From NCBI GenBank assembly GCA_963565915.1, contig OY751492.1:4945891-5009890 (forward strand): a stretch of DNA of 64,000 nucleotides, given 5' to 3'. This stretch comes from Entoloma clypeatum. Taxonomy: Eukaryota > Basidiomycota > Agaricomycetes > Agaricales > Entolomataceae. A program made the translations under genes and the position numbers. Below are positions 45,180-57,400 of the stretch, one piece after another (positions within the stretch are counted from its first letter, which is position 1; every line of letters begins with the position of its first letter). The notes beneath the pieces are model-generated. The model was given only the letters and a program-made list of their open reading frames with translations. It did no database searches and was not told the DNA's origin.

Positions 45180-46500
45180 AGTCGACAAGGTGGGAATCGA
45201 CTATATTGAGTAGTACCTCGTCGTTGACGTGAGGTGGGAGGTGTGGTGGTGCAACCATGGTCTTTCTTTGTGGACGAGGCAAGAGGCGTGTCATGCTTGT
45301 AGTAGCTGTCTCGTCTCGCCATCCTGTCTAGTCGACGACATGAGGTGCGTCTTGTGGTGGTGGTACAGCTGTGGCCTCTCTTCGGGATGCCACCATGCCA
45401 GGTGCGTACCTCGCTAGTCATCCAGCTGTCTCGCCTCATCAATGAGGTGGTGTGGTCAGCGTGATCGGTGTGACCATGCGGCCGTCCTGCGTCGTCGACG
45501 TGGGATGGTGCCAGTGATGGTGCCAGCCGTCTCGTCCTGGTGTCATCGACGACGACATGGTCTGGTGGGAGTCGCCGTGCAGCCACTCCACTCGTTGTCG
45601 ATGGGTGGAGGGGCGAATGTGGTCGTGCAGCCATCTCGACATATCGCAGGGTGGGTGCACAGCTGTGTCTACTTGTCATCGACGAGGTGGAGTTTGTAGG
45701 GCAGCTCCTTCGACACCTCGTTGACGTGGTGGTGCAGTGCATGTGGTCCTGTAGTTGAGCCATCTCGGCTCAGTGAGAGTAGCTGGTGCGGGCATGTTGC
45801 GTCGTCGACAACATGTGGTTGGAGGTGTCGTGGTGCAGCCGTCCTGCATCGTCGTCGACGACGTGAGGTAAGGTCTCGTGGCGTAGTACAGCGGTGGCAT
45901 GTCTTCGTCGACGAGGTGGAGTGGCTCATCCCCTCATCAACAATGTCAGGGGGTTTGCAGCTGTCTCTCCTCTTTCGAGCAGCAGCAAACATGAAAATGA
46001 CATCGACGACGTCGACTTGTGAGTGAAGAGCAGAAGGCGTGAGCGTGACGTCGACGACAACATGAGTGAGAGCAGCACCAATACCTCAACGTGAAAATAC
46101 GTCGACGACGTGTGGGTGAAGTGGGAGAGCTGCAGCAGCAAACATAAAGATGTCGTCGTCGTCCACGATGTGTGAGTGAGGGGTTCAACCATCTCGTCTC
46201 TTCGTCAACGAGGTGAGGTCGAGGGTCTCGTGGCGCAGTCGTCTCATGTTGAACGCCTCATCGTGGCGCAGCCGTCGCATCTCTTCGTCGACAAGGTAGA
46301 ACACTGGTTGACAGGTGGTGAGTCTCATCGTGCGGCTGTCTCGCCTTTGCATCGACGAGATGAAGTTGAGGGCCTTGTGGTGCAGCTGAGCCATCTCGTT
46401 TCGTCGAGTCCTGAGCGGCAGAGGGGTGAAGGGCGGGCGCAAGCCATCAACAGGGTGTGGTATGTGGTGATGGGCGAGACAGGCGACGTGGGAGGGTGGT
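45180..46500. repeat. GTCGAC-rich degenerate minisatellite
   Basis: At least a dozen copies of (C/A)(G/A)TCGACGA(G/C)GTG(G)AG-like words alternate with GTGCAGCCGTCTCGTC-like words. The ORFs on both strands are rich in His, Thr, Arg and Ser and change frame freely, so they are repeat artefacts. The array abuts the 3' side of the GRF-like gene and may have replaced its last exon. Confidence 0.75.
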
Positions 46501-46556
46501 GAGTGCTGGTGTGGGTCGTTAGTGGGCGTCAAGGCTAGGGGACGTAGGGTGCTTAC

Positions 46557-47809
46557 CTTGGCAGTGGAGGGCGACAGGGGCCATAGGCATGTTGGCCATC
46601 CGACGGACGTGGTGGCAGCTGCTGCTGGTGTCGTTTTGATTGGTCTAGGTTGCCACTGGCTGGCCACCATCTGGCCAGGGCGCAGCGCGTGGTTTACAGA
46701 TGCGGTGGATCGCAGCGAGAACTCTCCAGCCAAGGCTGCACTTGGTGATGTACAGCTGAGGACAGTCAAAGACATCAAATTATCTAATGGCCGAACCAGA
46801 TTTTTTGAGGACGTACCGGAACTTGAAATTGCGAACAACACCGAATAGCTGAACATGGAATTTGGCTTTGTCCGTGGGCAGTAAGGAAAGGTTCGCGCGA
46901 ATGAGAACATCTTGAGAGATGATGAAATGAGGGAACGGAAATCCCTCTTGAACTTCAAAAATAGCGGGTCCTTGGTTCTCCTACAAGGCAGACGGGTTAG
47001 ATTCTTCTCGTGAGATGAGATGAGATGAAGAATACCTGAGCCCAGGCATAAACCATAACACGTTGCTTGAGCTTTTGGATGGCATTGAGGCGTTGCGTGT
47101 CCTGCAATCGGCGGGCTTCCGATAGTGCCATTTCAGTTCCAACTTGTTCAGTAAAAATTGGTGCCATTTGTGAAGCAAATCTTGCATTCGGTAAAGGGTT
47201 GATCGTAGCAGGTGTGGCACTGGGTGGAGCCACAGGTTTAGAAGATGTTGCGGGCTGAGCTGATTGGCAAGGGTTCGCCAGAGAAGAAGGAGCAAGGGCA
47301 CGGTATGTTGAAGAAGGGACATAAGGGACAACTACGGGAGGTGAGGGTGGGGTGGGTAACACGCCACGAAGAGGGTCCGTGCACGGTGTTCCACCAACTA
47401 CGCGATGAGCTGCGGCAAGGCAACCTCCGCCCGCCTTGCAATGTGCCATGCACTTTCGACTGTTGCATTCTTTGCGAATGCGTTTACTGTTGCATCCCGT
47501 CTCCCTGCATATCTCTTTCAAGGAGATTGACGGCGTGGCGCCAGGCGGCGGCGATGAACCCGGATATGATTCGATGTCGCTGGAGTTTGGCGGCGTCTGC
47601 GTGTCATCGGAAAGATCCCATCGAAAATACCCGCACGCAGCGCCTTTATTCTTGCTAAAGGCGTTACACTGGAAACTCGTAAATCAGGAGTCACGGCCGA
47701 AAGAAGAGCCACATACCTTCACAAAGAGACGGCCCTGGTTCTTACTGTCTTTCTTGACCCTCATCCACGAGAGCTCGCCATGCTCTTTGCATGATTTGGG
47801 GGGAGGCAT
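46557..47809 (-). CDS. GRF-like zinc-finger protein, at least four exons, 3' end uncertain
   Basis: Exons 47809-47717, 47650-47036, 46980-46817 and 46755-46557 with short introns (66, 55 and 61 bases) in consistent phase. The N-terminus reads CKEHGELSWMRVKKDSKNQG, then RLFV, and after the first intron AACGYFRWD. This is the N-x-GR-x-F ... C-x-F-x-W pattern of GRF zinc fingers, usually DNA-binding. A Cys/His-rich block follows (CNSKRIRKECNSRKCMAHC, then GGGC). Later exons hold a helical region (ARRLQDTQRLNAIQKLKQRV) and EGFPFPHFIISQDVLI. Exon 4 ends at a GTAAGC donor and the remaining exons are not found in the repeat array beyond. I remember similar multicopy proteins in mushrooms, without a known role. 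Confidence 0.6.
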
Positions 47810-47829
47810 TCTTCAAAAGCGATGAGCAT

Positions 47830-48214
47830 TATTCTAGGAAATATCGTTATTAGTGCGCATATATTCGGTATAGACAACAGGGATGGACTTACTTAGAGGA
47901 GAGAGATGAGACTCACGGGGCCTAGATTGTTTCTTATGCTTGCTGTATGTAGTCGGTTGGATTGAGGGCTGCTGTAATAGATTGGCTGTTAGTGTAGGAC
48001 ATAGTCTAGAGACCTGGGATTAGTCCAGTGTATCACAGTAAGATAGAAAGGGTGACTCACTGGATAGGCTTGTTACTTACGGGCGCAGAGCTGGATAGTC
48101 CAGCCGGCGTCAAGGGAGGGTTGTGGACATTGAGAGATAAGAGCTGTCTTGTTCGGTCACGGTTTGAACTCCGACAGGACCTAAAGTGGCAGGTGTCAAC
48201 CAAGGCTCTGGTGC
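47830..48214. other. Promoter region between two divergent genes
   Basis: No coding signal. It lies between the start of the GRF-like gene (minus) and the start of the HTH gene (plus). Confidence 0.45.
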
Positions 48215-48701
48215 ATGCGCAAGTCCAAACGCAAAGCTCGTGATGCTGCCAAAGGTTTGCAAGATGCCTGCGCTTTCCTTCATAATCAGGAATCTCTTCC
48301 TCATCCTCAGTGCATATCTATGCTCAAGGTTTCTCAGCAGTTCAAAGTCCCATATGACAAGTTACGACAATGGTTTAACGGCCTCACCAAGGAGCCTTTC
48401 TGACCTTATCGATGCCATAAAGCAATATCTCAACAACCACCCCGAGCTGAAGAACAACCGGCGATTTGCTGGGCTATACGGCGGTCATGGTTCTCGAAAT
48501 GCGGACAAGGAGAATAACACCAGTCCTCCTATTCCCCTCACGCACCTCGAACAGCCTGTGCCGCTCGGCTCCTCCTCTGCGTCTTCTTCGGGCTTTCAAC
48601 CGCTCCGTCCCACACCCCGTCTGAACCTCCCCATGCAACAACCCCTACCGCCCGTCATGTCATTTTCACATTCTGGCCATCCTCACAACAACACACCATG
48701 A
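48215..48701 (+). pseudogene. Small Psq/CENP-B-type helix-turn-helix protein with one frameshift
   Basis: ATG at 48215 opens a basic N-terminus (MRKSKRKARDAAKGLQDAC). SMLKVSQQFKVPYDKLRQWF then resembles a Psq-type helix-turn-helix, as in DNA-binding domains of transposases and CENP-B-like proteins. The frame stops at 48403. Coding resumes without a gap in the adjacent frame (LSDLIDAIKQYLNNHPELKN) and runs to 48701 with a Pro/Ser-rich tail. No GT...AG pair fits the break, so a single-base insertion or deletion near 48395 is likely, either real or an assembly error. Confidence 0.5.
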
Positions 48702-50197
48702 TACCCATATTCTGGACACCTCAATACTTCATTGCCTTATTCCCCCCATCCTCATTTCTACAACTACAATTCTTATAATCCTTAATTGTGTATATACCAT
48801 GACAGTCCTTTGATTCTAATATTCATACTGTCCCTCGTTGTCAGTCAGATCCCCAAGTCGGCCGCCAGCAGCCGCGGTGGAGACAGAAATTATGATGTGA
48901 CCCGAGTGTGACATATTTTGCATAACCTAGTGAAAATGGTGTGCCAACTTCCTCCCGCTGCAGTCATTTTTCCTCACCACATATCCTCAAGATCAAGTGG
49001 AGAGAATTGAAGCCAGAAAGCTAAGCTGTACGACTGTAAAAGAATCAAGTCATTTGAGGCAGTGGATGTAGCACGATAAGCCCTCTTTGAAAAGTTTTGC
49101 AACACCCAGTCACCCATAGTACCCTTATCTTGTTTATTGAATAAGCTAAGTGTTTACCATGTTCATTGAGGAAATTTTTATTCACTGACTCCGCTCTAAA
49201 CCAAATGAGGGATTCGGGTTTTTCCCGATGTGACAGTAGCACGAGAGGGTACTGGGCCAGTACCCTCTCATGCTACCGCCTTCAATGGCCACCGCATCTG
49301 CATCGCAGCCTATTGTGGAGTGGTCGGTTTCAACATTGGGGCCGTTGGTGGCATGGGTTACCTCGAGGCAGGTGAGCCTCAAATTGATACACCAAAGATA
49401 TCATGACTCACTCGGCGCTTTTTCTGAAAGATGGGACCCCTCGGTAACTCATTATCGCTGTCATCATCTGACTGCGCAGGCCCCTTTGGAGTGCAAGAAA
49501 GTTGTCCCAACTCCAAAGGTGAGTTTGGAAAAAACATATCTGAGGCATCCTTGAGCGTTCCATTGGCATAACAGGCATCGCCGTCGGGTTTCGTCGTGTC
49601 TTTAAGGCATCATGGAAGACCTGGCATAGGGATTTGTAAGTCTGTATGTTCCGTGTGTTGTTCTGTAGCCATAGAGCTTACCCTTCTGTCCAGGTTGTTT
49701 TGTCCCTCTCGATGTGACGGTGGTTCCCCTCGAGCTCTCCCCTAGGTGTTAAAGTTCAGGAAGTTTAGGATACGAGGATGCTGACCAACATCACCATGAA
49801 GTTCCATAGAACCATCAAGAACTTCAGCATAGTCAAGACCACGAGAGCGCGCAGAAGGTCGCGAGATGCGGGAAGTTGTAATTATGAGTGATGCGTTGAC
49901 TCTGTCACATTCATGTCGCGACATGGTACAGGAGCTCAGAGAGTTCGAGGTTCATTCACTAGACCTTCTTATACCCTCATCGCGGCTCACAGCTTTCTGG
50001 TACCAGCATGCTTCAGTGCCTGCATAAAACTAGAAATGGGTTTCGGGAGCTTTGCAGCACATTGTGCTTCGGCAATTGATGGCTTGGATTCAAGTGAGCT
50101 TTCCCACTGATTATGATTTAACCTGATTCATCATTGATTACATAGATCATATGGTACATTATTCTCATCGTTCGTGTAGAAAAATATACCATGTGTT
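48702..50197. other. Gene-poor stretch with a palindrome
   Basis: Only short ORFs without recognised motifs, for example plus-strand 49270-49554. It ends at the target-site duplication of the gypsy element. Confidence 0.5.
49236..49276. repeat. Perfectly centred 41-bp near-palindrome
   Basis: GTAGCACGAGAGGGTACTGG, one G, then its inverse ending CCTCTCATGCTAC; one mismatch between the arms. It could form a stable hairpin. It may be the ends of two small elements abutting each other, or a MITE remnant. Confidence 0.75.
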
Positions 50198-50202
50198 GTT
50201 TG

Positions 50203-50636
50203 TGTAAGGGCGACCTTACGATCCAAGACTCGAACTCAGATACTTGCAAGGGAGATCCGAGGTTTAGATTGAGCAGTCTGATAACTAATACAACACATAC
50301 CTTGCAAGGGAGATCCGAAGAGAAAGTTCTAAGGATTCCCTTGCAAGCCAGTTAGATAAATAGTAAAGTGAGATATGAAATAAAAGATAAAATGAGACAT
50401 ATGAATGATGAGTAATGGTTGGGAGTAGGGATGGGGGATGAATGGAAACAAGATGAATGATAGTACCTGCGATCCGACGTGCAGAGGAGTGGAGGGGCGC
50501 GGAGTCGTCAGATGTGGAGAGGTGCGGAGAGGTGAATAAGATGTCGGAGGCAACGGATATGATCAGAGGGCGTCGGAGGACGTCGGAGATGGTGGAAATG
50601 AAAGGAAAGGGAAAGTGCAAAGTGGTTGCCCTTACA
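50203..50636 (-). repeat. 3' LTR of the gypsy element
   Basis: 434 bases. It shares nearly all positions with 62441-62887. The differences seen are a few substitutions, single-base indels, and a missing copy of a short GGAGGACGTC duplication. Confidence 0.93.
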
Positions 50637-50647
50637 TCACCCCCCAT
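50637..50647 (-). promoter_or_regulatory. Polypurine tract of the gypsy element
   Basis: On the minus strand AATGGGGGGTGA lies directly before the 3' LTR, the expected place for plus-strand priming. Confidence 0.7.
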
Positions 50648-53600
50648 TCAAGGCACGGCGTCTCGACGTGTCAGGCGAAACGAGTCGAATATCGCAGCGG
50701 AGATCTGACGCGGAGCTCCCGGATGACGTCGGTAGAAGTCGCGGACTAGGCGCGGAGCGTGGACATTGTCTTCCGCTTCCCAGGAATTCTCTTCGTAGCC
50801 ATATCCCTTCCATTTGACCAAGAATTGAAGCTTGCCTCGATGCAGTCGGCTGTCCAAGAGATTTTCAACATCATACTCCAATTCTTCTCCAACTACCGTC
50901 GGAGGCAGAGGAGAGCGGACTTGGCGTCGGAAAGGGTCATCAGGAACTAGTGAAAGTTTGACGACATGGAATACTGGGTGAATGCGGGACATGGAAGGGG
51001 GAAGGCGAAGTTCATAGGCATGTGTTCCGACAGGTCGGACCACTGGGAAAGGGCCTACGTACCGATGTGCAAGTTTTTTTGTGGGTTGGGTGGTTTTGAG
51101 GTCCGATGAGTCTAAAAAGACCTTGTCCCGGAGTGGTGCTCCGATGCTGGTTGTAGTATCGCGCCATGTCATCTTTTGCCTTTGTCAGTGCTGCGCGAGC
51201 CTCCTCCAGAGCGGACTTCATCCGCTCGCTGAAATCCACTACCGCCTCGATTTCCGTCCGCTTCTCGCGAGGTTCGAATCCCATGCGCGGATGGCGGCCG
51301 GTGTCAATGTAGAACGGAGTTTGACGTGTCGATGCGTGAACATGGTTGTTGTATGCAAATTCAGCCATCGGAAGCCATTCGTCCCAATTGTCTTGACGTT
51401 CATTGACGAATAGGCGAAGATATTGTTCCAATCCTTGATTGACCCGCTCCGTCTGTCCATCCGACTGCGGATGGTAGGCTGTCCAGGCAGCAACCTTAAT
51501 GTTAAGCAGCCTGTATAGTTCGCGTGTGAACTTGGCCACAAACTGTGGTCCTTGGTCGGAGACAATGGCCTCCGGTAGTCGGTGGAGTTTCCAGATATTT
51601 TGAACATAGGAGCGTGCAGTCCTGAGTGCGGAGATGTCGGAGTGCGTCGGGATGAAGAGGCATGGGTCGCATGTCTTGCAATATTGACCTATTAAACGAG
51701 ACATGTGTGGCCACCAGTAATTGCGCGACACCACTTCCAAGGTTTTCCACCGTCCAGGATGTCCGGCCACCCGTGTGTCATGGTGTTGTGTGAGGATCCG
51801 ATGACACAGTTGGGGATTGTTAGGAACATAGATACAATCCCTGAAGTAGAGCAAACCTTCCGCTTGCCTCCACTCCGCACTTTGGACGGACCCGGCTCCG
51901 ACGGTCGGAAGGGATTTGACGACCTCCGCCACACTATCTTCCAGTAGCCCCTCTCGGATTCCCTGTTGGACCTGGCAGAGGACGTCGTGTTCTTCCCCTT
52001 GAACAGTTACCCCACGCATTGCTCGCACTGCAAACAATTCTGGTCGAAGAAGGATGATGTTTTCGTTGTCCCGCGATCCGTCTCCGTGGTCCGCTCGTCG
52101 GGACAAAGCGTTGGACTTGTCCATTGACTTTCCAGGTCGATGGTGCATTTTGAAATCGAAATGAGCGAGGTATTAGGACCATCTAGCTTGTCGTCGATTT
52201 AGTTTTTGAGCTGTCATGAAGTACTCAAGATTTTTGTGGTCCGTCCAAATCTCCACTGTCTTCTCCGCTCCTTCAAGGAAGTGCCTCCACTCCTCTAATG
52301 CGCGGACCACTGCCAACATCTCCTTGTCATAGATCTCGTAGTTGCGTTCCACCAGACTGAGGCTTTTGGAATAGAATGCGACAGGGTGCCACTTACCGTC
52401 CTCTGTTGGTTGGGACAGTACTGCTCCGGTTGCAAAGTCCGAGCTATCCGCTTCTACCTGCCACTCCTTTCGATGATCAGCTAAGACCAGGATCGGAGCG
52501 GATGTAATCCTCCGCTTCAACTCCGCAAATGCGGACACTTCTCCCTCCTTCCAAGACCAGAGGTGCCCCTTCTTCGTGAGCTCGAAAAGAGGGCACGCGA
52601 TGTCTGAAAACCCTTCAATAAAATGGTGATAGAAGTTAGTGAATCCCAGAAATGACTGTACTTCTCGGACGTTTGTCGGAGCGGGCCACTCCGCGACCCC
52701 TGCTACTTTCACCGGATCCATCTCTATGTGTCCTTGTTCAATAATAAGGCCTAAGTATTCAATGCGCGTTTGCTCAAACTCGCATTTCTCTGGTTTTAGA
52801 TAGAGTTTGTGTTCGCAAAGTCGTTCCAGTACGATCCGTGTGACTCTCCGATGCTCCGCAAGGGTCTCCGTGAAGATGAGTATGTCGTCGAGGTAAACAC
52901 AGACTACACCTTCAGTGATAAGGTCCTGAAAGATGTCGTTCATCATAGTCTGGAATGTGGATGGACTATTAGTGAGGCCGAAGAACATCACCAATGGTTC
53001 ATAGAGTCCGCGATTGGTCTGAAAAACGGCCTTCCACTCGTCTCCGGGTTTTATCCGTACATTGTTGTAACCCCAGCGGATGTCGAGTTTGGTGAAGTAT
53101 TGAGCGCGTTGAAGTTTATTGATCAGTTCGGATATGAGCGGAAGCGGATACTTGTTTTTGATAGTTTTGGAATTGAGTGATCGGTAGTCTTGTACAAGAC
53201 GAAGGGAGCCATCCTTTTTCTTGATATAGAACACCAGAGATGCCATCGGAGACTTGGAAGGGCGGATCTGACCAGTTGCAAGGTTTTCCTCCAAAAACAC
53301 GTCGAGTTCTTTCTGTTCGTTCGGGGCAAGCGGATATACCTTACAACCCGCCGGAGAGGCGTCCGGAACAAGTTCGATGGCATGGTCCCACGTCCGCTCT
53401 TCTGGTAAGGTGTTGAGAATACGTCTTTGAAATCAAACAAGTGGTCTGGTACGGAGTCGCGGAAAGATTTGGGTTTTTGGTTACTGAGGAAGGCCTCCGA
53501 TAGATGTTGCGAGATATTGGATGAAGCGCGGATGAACTCCGCCTCCGTGGGTACTGTTCCAACAAAAAGGCGATCTCCCTCCTCAAACTCATCCTCTTCC

Positions 53601-54259
53601 TCATCGTCTTCCGCTAACTCCTTGACCACGAGTTGTTCCATGATAAACTCGTCTTGTTCCTCCATCGTCATGAATCGGACGTCGAAGCGAAGGGGGCATT
53701 CACGACTGAAGTGACCCGTTTTGTTACATCTGAAGCATGCATTGGCATTCTTGCCTTTGACGTGTGAAGTATCAATGTCCATTGCATTAGGGTCCCTTGT
53801 TGGCGGAGCGGTTGCGGATGCGAGCGGAGCTGGACGCGGAGTGAATGGAATGTAGGGGCGAGGGAATACTGAGGTGCCAGGTACTCTTGGTCCGACGACG
53901 TTGCGGAAGGCAGATGTGCGGGTCGGAGCAGTGGCTTTGAAGGCTTTGTTGGCAATCCTATTGTCATCGTTGACTCGTGCTGCAGAGTACCACTCATCGG
54001 GGTTGTCGTCCGCAGGCCGTCCGTGGGTCAGGGTGGCCATCTCGTTCTGAATGTCGGAATGGAGACCATGGCGGAATTTGAGTACTATATTGGTATCCTC
54101 CTAATAGCCTGCTTTGTCAATGTAGTCTTTGAACTCGTCAATATAGGTCTCGACATCCCGTTGACCTTGATAATAGGATTCTCCTTTGAGGATCAGTCTC
54201 GCGTCCTGTTCCTCATTCTTCGGAGTGAACTCCGTTGTAAAGACGGCGCGGAAGTCCAC
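50648..54259 (-). pseudogene. Gypsy gag C-terminus, RT, RNase H, integrase, chromodomain
   Basis: Minus strand, in order. Gag from DFRAVFTTEFTPKNEEQ is followed by a CCHC knuckle (CFRCNKTGHFSREC, near 53700). RT has KKKDGSLRLVQDYRSLN and the catalytic VVCVYLDDILIF (52173-53300), and RNase H has VEADSSDFATGAVLSQ. The integrase zinc region (HHDTRVAGH ... CKTCDPC) and SDQGPQFV are followed by HPQSDGQTERVNQ (51012-52148). The chromodomain is in the last part (YDVENLLD ... FLVKWKGYG, 50648-51172). The retropepsin motif between gag and RT is absent, and the segment holding the first integrase Asp is deleted in frame. Frame changes occur near 54110, 53420, 52160 and 51080. Confidence 0.88.
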
Positions 54260-54261
54260 AT

Positions 54262-54520
54262 CAGCAGAATCTGGAGATGCTGGGGAGTGTCCAGAGCGCT
54301 CTGGAGCTCCATAGCACTGTAGCGAAGGGTTATGATTTGAGAGCGCTCTGTAGCAACCTGCCATCACTCCATAGCACAATGTGACAAATCCATAGCACTT
54401 CATAGCACTCCAGAGTCACCTCTAATATCTCCAGAGTGCTTGGGAGTGGGGTCCCCAATCCTATAGCATCAAAGTATTGGAATGCTAGAGTGATCTGGTA
54501 GAGTACCATAGCAGTGAACT
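54262..54520. repeat. Left subterminal CATAGCAC repeats
   Basis: CATAGCACTG, CATAGCACAA, CATAGCACTT, CATAGCACTC, TATAGCATC and CATAGCAGTG recur within about 200 bases, alternating with CTCCAGAG/GAGCGCTCT words. Such arrays are transposase-binding regions in CACTA-like elements. Confidence 0.75.
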
Positions 54521-54739
54521 GTTATGGACTTGTCACGATAAATCACCATTCTCACATTTATGCATTTAGAGAACCTTATTATACGACCCAATAACCATGT
54601 TGTCGGAAAACTATTATCGATTGACACATACTCTATGATTCAGTTATATATCCCTTTCGCACCAATATACTACAGATTACTCAAGATCAACTGCATAACC
54701 AAACTCGTCATTCTCTGTTGGCTCGAAATTTCTCAATGC

Positions 54740-57400
54740 CCTATGTGCTACATTAGCATCAATGTTCAGAAGCCCAGCATCAAAACATACATTCCAGCTT
54801 CGTGCCAATCCTTCAGGTTCTTCTTCAGTTTATTGTGGTGATACTTGTTCTTCATTATTGAATCAATGAGCTTCATCATGGCAGCATAGTGTCTTTTGTA
54901 ATGCCTCCTTGTGAAATCAATATCTTCGCGGCGGCCGGTGCGATATTCATCCAAGCAGTTGTGGATCTAGACAGTTCGTTGTGAGCAGCGAACATCCGAG
55001 AAAGATTCAGGTGGTCATTACACAGGTGCAAGCAAGAACTAAAGCTTCCTCAGGAATTTTGTCTGAAACCAGACAAGACCAACTGAATCTTGTTCGCCGT
55101 AATAGAAATGAATACAAAGATCTTGAATAGCTGGGTGCGCAAAATTATCTACTTTTCTCTGCATGAGAAATATGAGTTACTATCGTGTGACAAGAACTGT
55201 GATAAAACCTTCATATCTCGCCCACCATGAAGGAACATAGATTTATTGAGTAGATCCTTGACGTTCTCTTGAACCATCTCGTATTGCTCTAGTTGGTTTC
55301 CCACAAGATTGATTTGGAGTTCTTTCTTGTAATGTTCATAGACGATATCTCTCGCAAAAGCCTTCATCCGTCCCTGATATGTTGCACCTTCCTTGAAGAC
55401 CTGAAATAGCTCTGTCAATCTTCTTCTAGATTACAGAGAGTTAACTCACGACAATATTCATGTGGCCATCATGAACATAACCTGGTGAGAACATATGAGA
55501 ACGGGTGAATAAGATTTTTCCATAAACCTACCATCTTCCAAAACCTTTCCCTCACTTTCGTAAGTGCGAATATTATCATCAAGAATTGCTTCAGCTTCAT
55601 CTAGATTGAATTGACGCTTGGGAAAGGGATTATTAGTAGTGACATGAAATTGAAACTCATTCTTAGCTGCGTGAAGCACGACCTGCCAACTTGGAGGATA
55701 GAATGCCAAGGTATCAGGATTGACCTTCTTTATATCTCTGGAATGATGAGGTGCGTGCTTCTTCGTTGCTCCTTGCTCGTCATTGTCCTCCTCGTCTGTG
55801 TCTTCACCCTCATCTTCGCTCCTACTATCAGTCCGAGGTTGAGACATGGCAAGGTTCTTGAGGGCTTGGGGATTCGGAAGATGCGCTGCTCTGTTCTTTG
55901 TTCTGTATGCTTCGAGAACATCTGTGTCACTAGCTTCTTTGGCGACATTGTCATCGTCTGCATTGACATTGTCTGCATCACCATCATCAGGATTGTTGGA
56001 GTTGGTGTTGTCGATGTCGATGTTGCCTTCATATTCACCATTGTAGTCACCATTGCTATTGCCATCATTATCCCCATGCCCATTCCCATCACAGTCCACA
56101 TCACTGCCAGAGTCATTCTGCTGGTTTTGGCTATTATCCTGGTCGTTGTAATCCTGGACTTGCACCGAAATAGCCTAATGGGTACAAATGAGTGAGGTTG
56201 CTCATAGGAGCATGATAACAAATTTTTTTAGCTCGCTTCGATGCAGAATTTCCGCATTCTCCATGTTGGTCCTTGTAGCTGTTGACAGGGTCTTGATACA
56301 TCATATCGTGATCACCACCGTTCGCCACATCATGAATATCACTGTTCGGTTTTCTATCCACGTTATTCATTGGTATCTCTAAGCAAAGGCTAACCTATTG
56401 CATCCATTGACTGGAACTGCAATCGGGATAAGAAATTAGCATGAGGCAGATGAAATGAATGATCGTTGCCTCACACTTAGTTTTGTTCTGATGGAGGGCC
56501 GCGAGAGCTTGCTGTTCATCTTCATCCGGAGATGCTTCATCAAAGACTGAAAACAAGTGATCAGGTATTTTGGTGTACCACTCTCGTTGTAAGATAGTAC
56601 ATAAATCTTCCACGCGGCCCAGGGCAGAGGGCTTCTGGATAACGCAGGGCTTAGAGGTAGGTTGATCTGTACCATGCCTGTCATCGTCCACATCACTGTC
56701 AGGAACAATTTCATCCTCATCATGTCGATGTTTCGTCCCTGCGCCGCGACGGTGGCCTCTGGTGGGGATGCCTGGTAGTTCGTTTTTGCATGAGACTGAC
56801 AATCAAGGCTGAATGGAACATACCTGATGCTACATTCGAGACATGGGCACTGGCCCTGGAGATTCCGACGTCACCTTGAAATCTGCCGTGAGGACAAAAT
56901 TGGGTGGTTTGACCAGAATGTCCTTGCACTGTGGCAGTGATAGCACATGGGAGTGGTTGATCATCTTGCCTGTTCTCGTGAAAGCCAAAGCGAGAAGTTG
57001 CATCTCCGTTCGTAAGCCGAGGTTTTACCGTGTCCGTGATGGGAGTTGCCACGAGAGCCGGGGGTGTATTCTTGTTCACGTTCTTAGGAGCCGGCCGTAG
57101 CTTTGAGTTCAGGCGAGATGCAGGCTCTTCCTCTTCGTCTGATGATGTTGGCAATACTGTCTATCAACAGTATAAGCTTGTTTTCATGTGGCAGCGTAAG
57201 TATCGGCACTCACCCTGGTTCGCACGTCGTCTGGTATGTTGGTTTTGCGCTTACGGGCTTCCTGTTGGAGGTCAGGACGAATGTTCTGGCTGACCTTTTC
57301 GAGCTGAGAAACAGCCCTGCCCTGCCCATGGTTTGTTCGCGTGGATCGACGTCCGACATCTGGTGCATTTTTGTCTGTTTGGTTGACACGTCAGAAATTT
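54740..57400 (-). CDS. Second gene of the Plavaka-like element (possibly DUF6532-type), multi-exon
   Basis: A series of minus-strand coding blocks separated by short introns. They are a basic/Ser-rich N-terminus (about 57380-57225, then 57166-56824 with TSSDEEEEPASRLNSKLRP) and GRVEDLCTILQREWYTKIPD. A very Asp/Asn-rich low-complexity stretch (55900-56150) follows, then a globular part (PDTLAFYPPSWQVVLHAAKN, NPFPKRQFNLDEAEAILDDN). Next come FARDIVYEHYKKELQINLVG and ENVKDLLNKSMFLHGG, and finally EYRTGRREDIDFTRRHYKRH ending near 54740. The pattern 'YPPSW..VL..AK' followed by 'N-PFP' recalls the DUF6532-type proteins often encoded beside fungal DNA transposons; I name this from memory. Exon borders and the start are uncertain. 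Its role may resemble that of the accessory DNA-binding protein of CACTA elements. Confidence 0.55.

Noticed and set aside
45092..46193. Long ORFs on both strands (up to 223 codons)
   Set aside because: Composition follows the GTCGAC minisatellite; residues are a few repeated words and no frame is preferred.
50329..50647. ORFs of 74-120 codons repeated at 62568-62949
   Set aside because: They lie within the gypsy LTRs.
51265..51290. GGTTCGAATCCC word resembling a tRNA B box
   Set aside because: It is inside the integrase coding region of the gypsy element, with no matching A box or cloverleaf.
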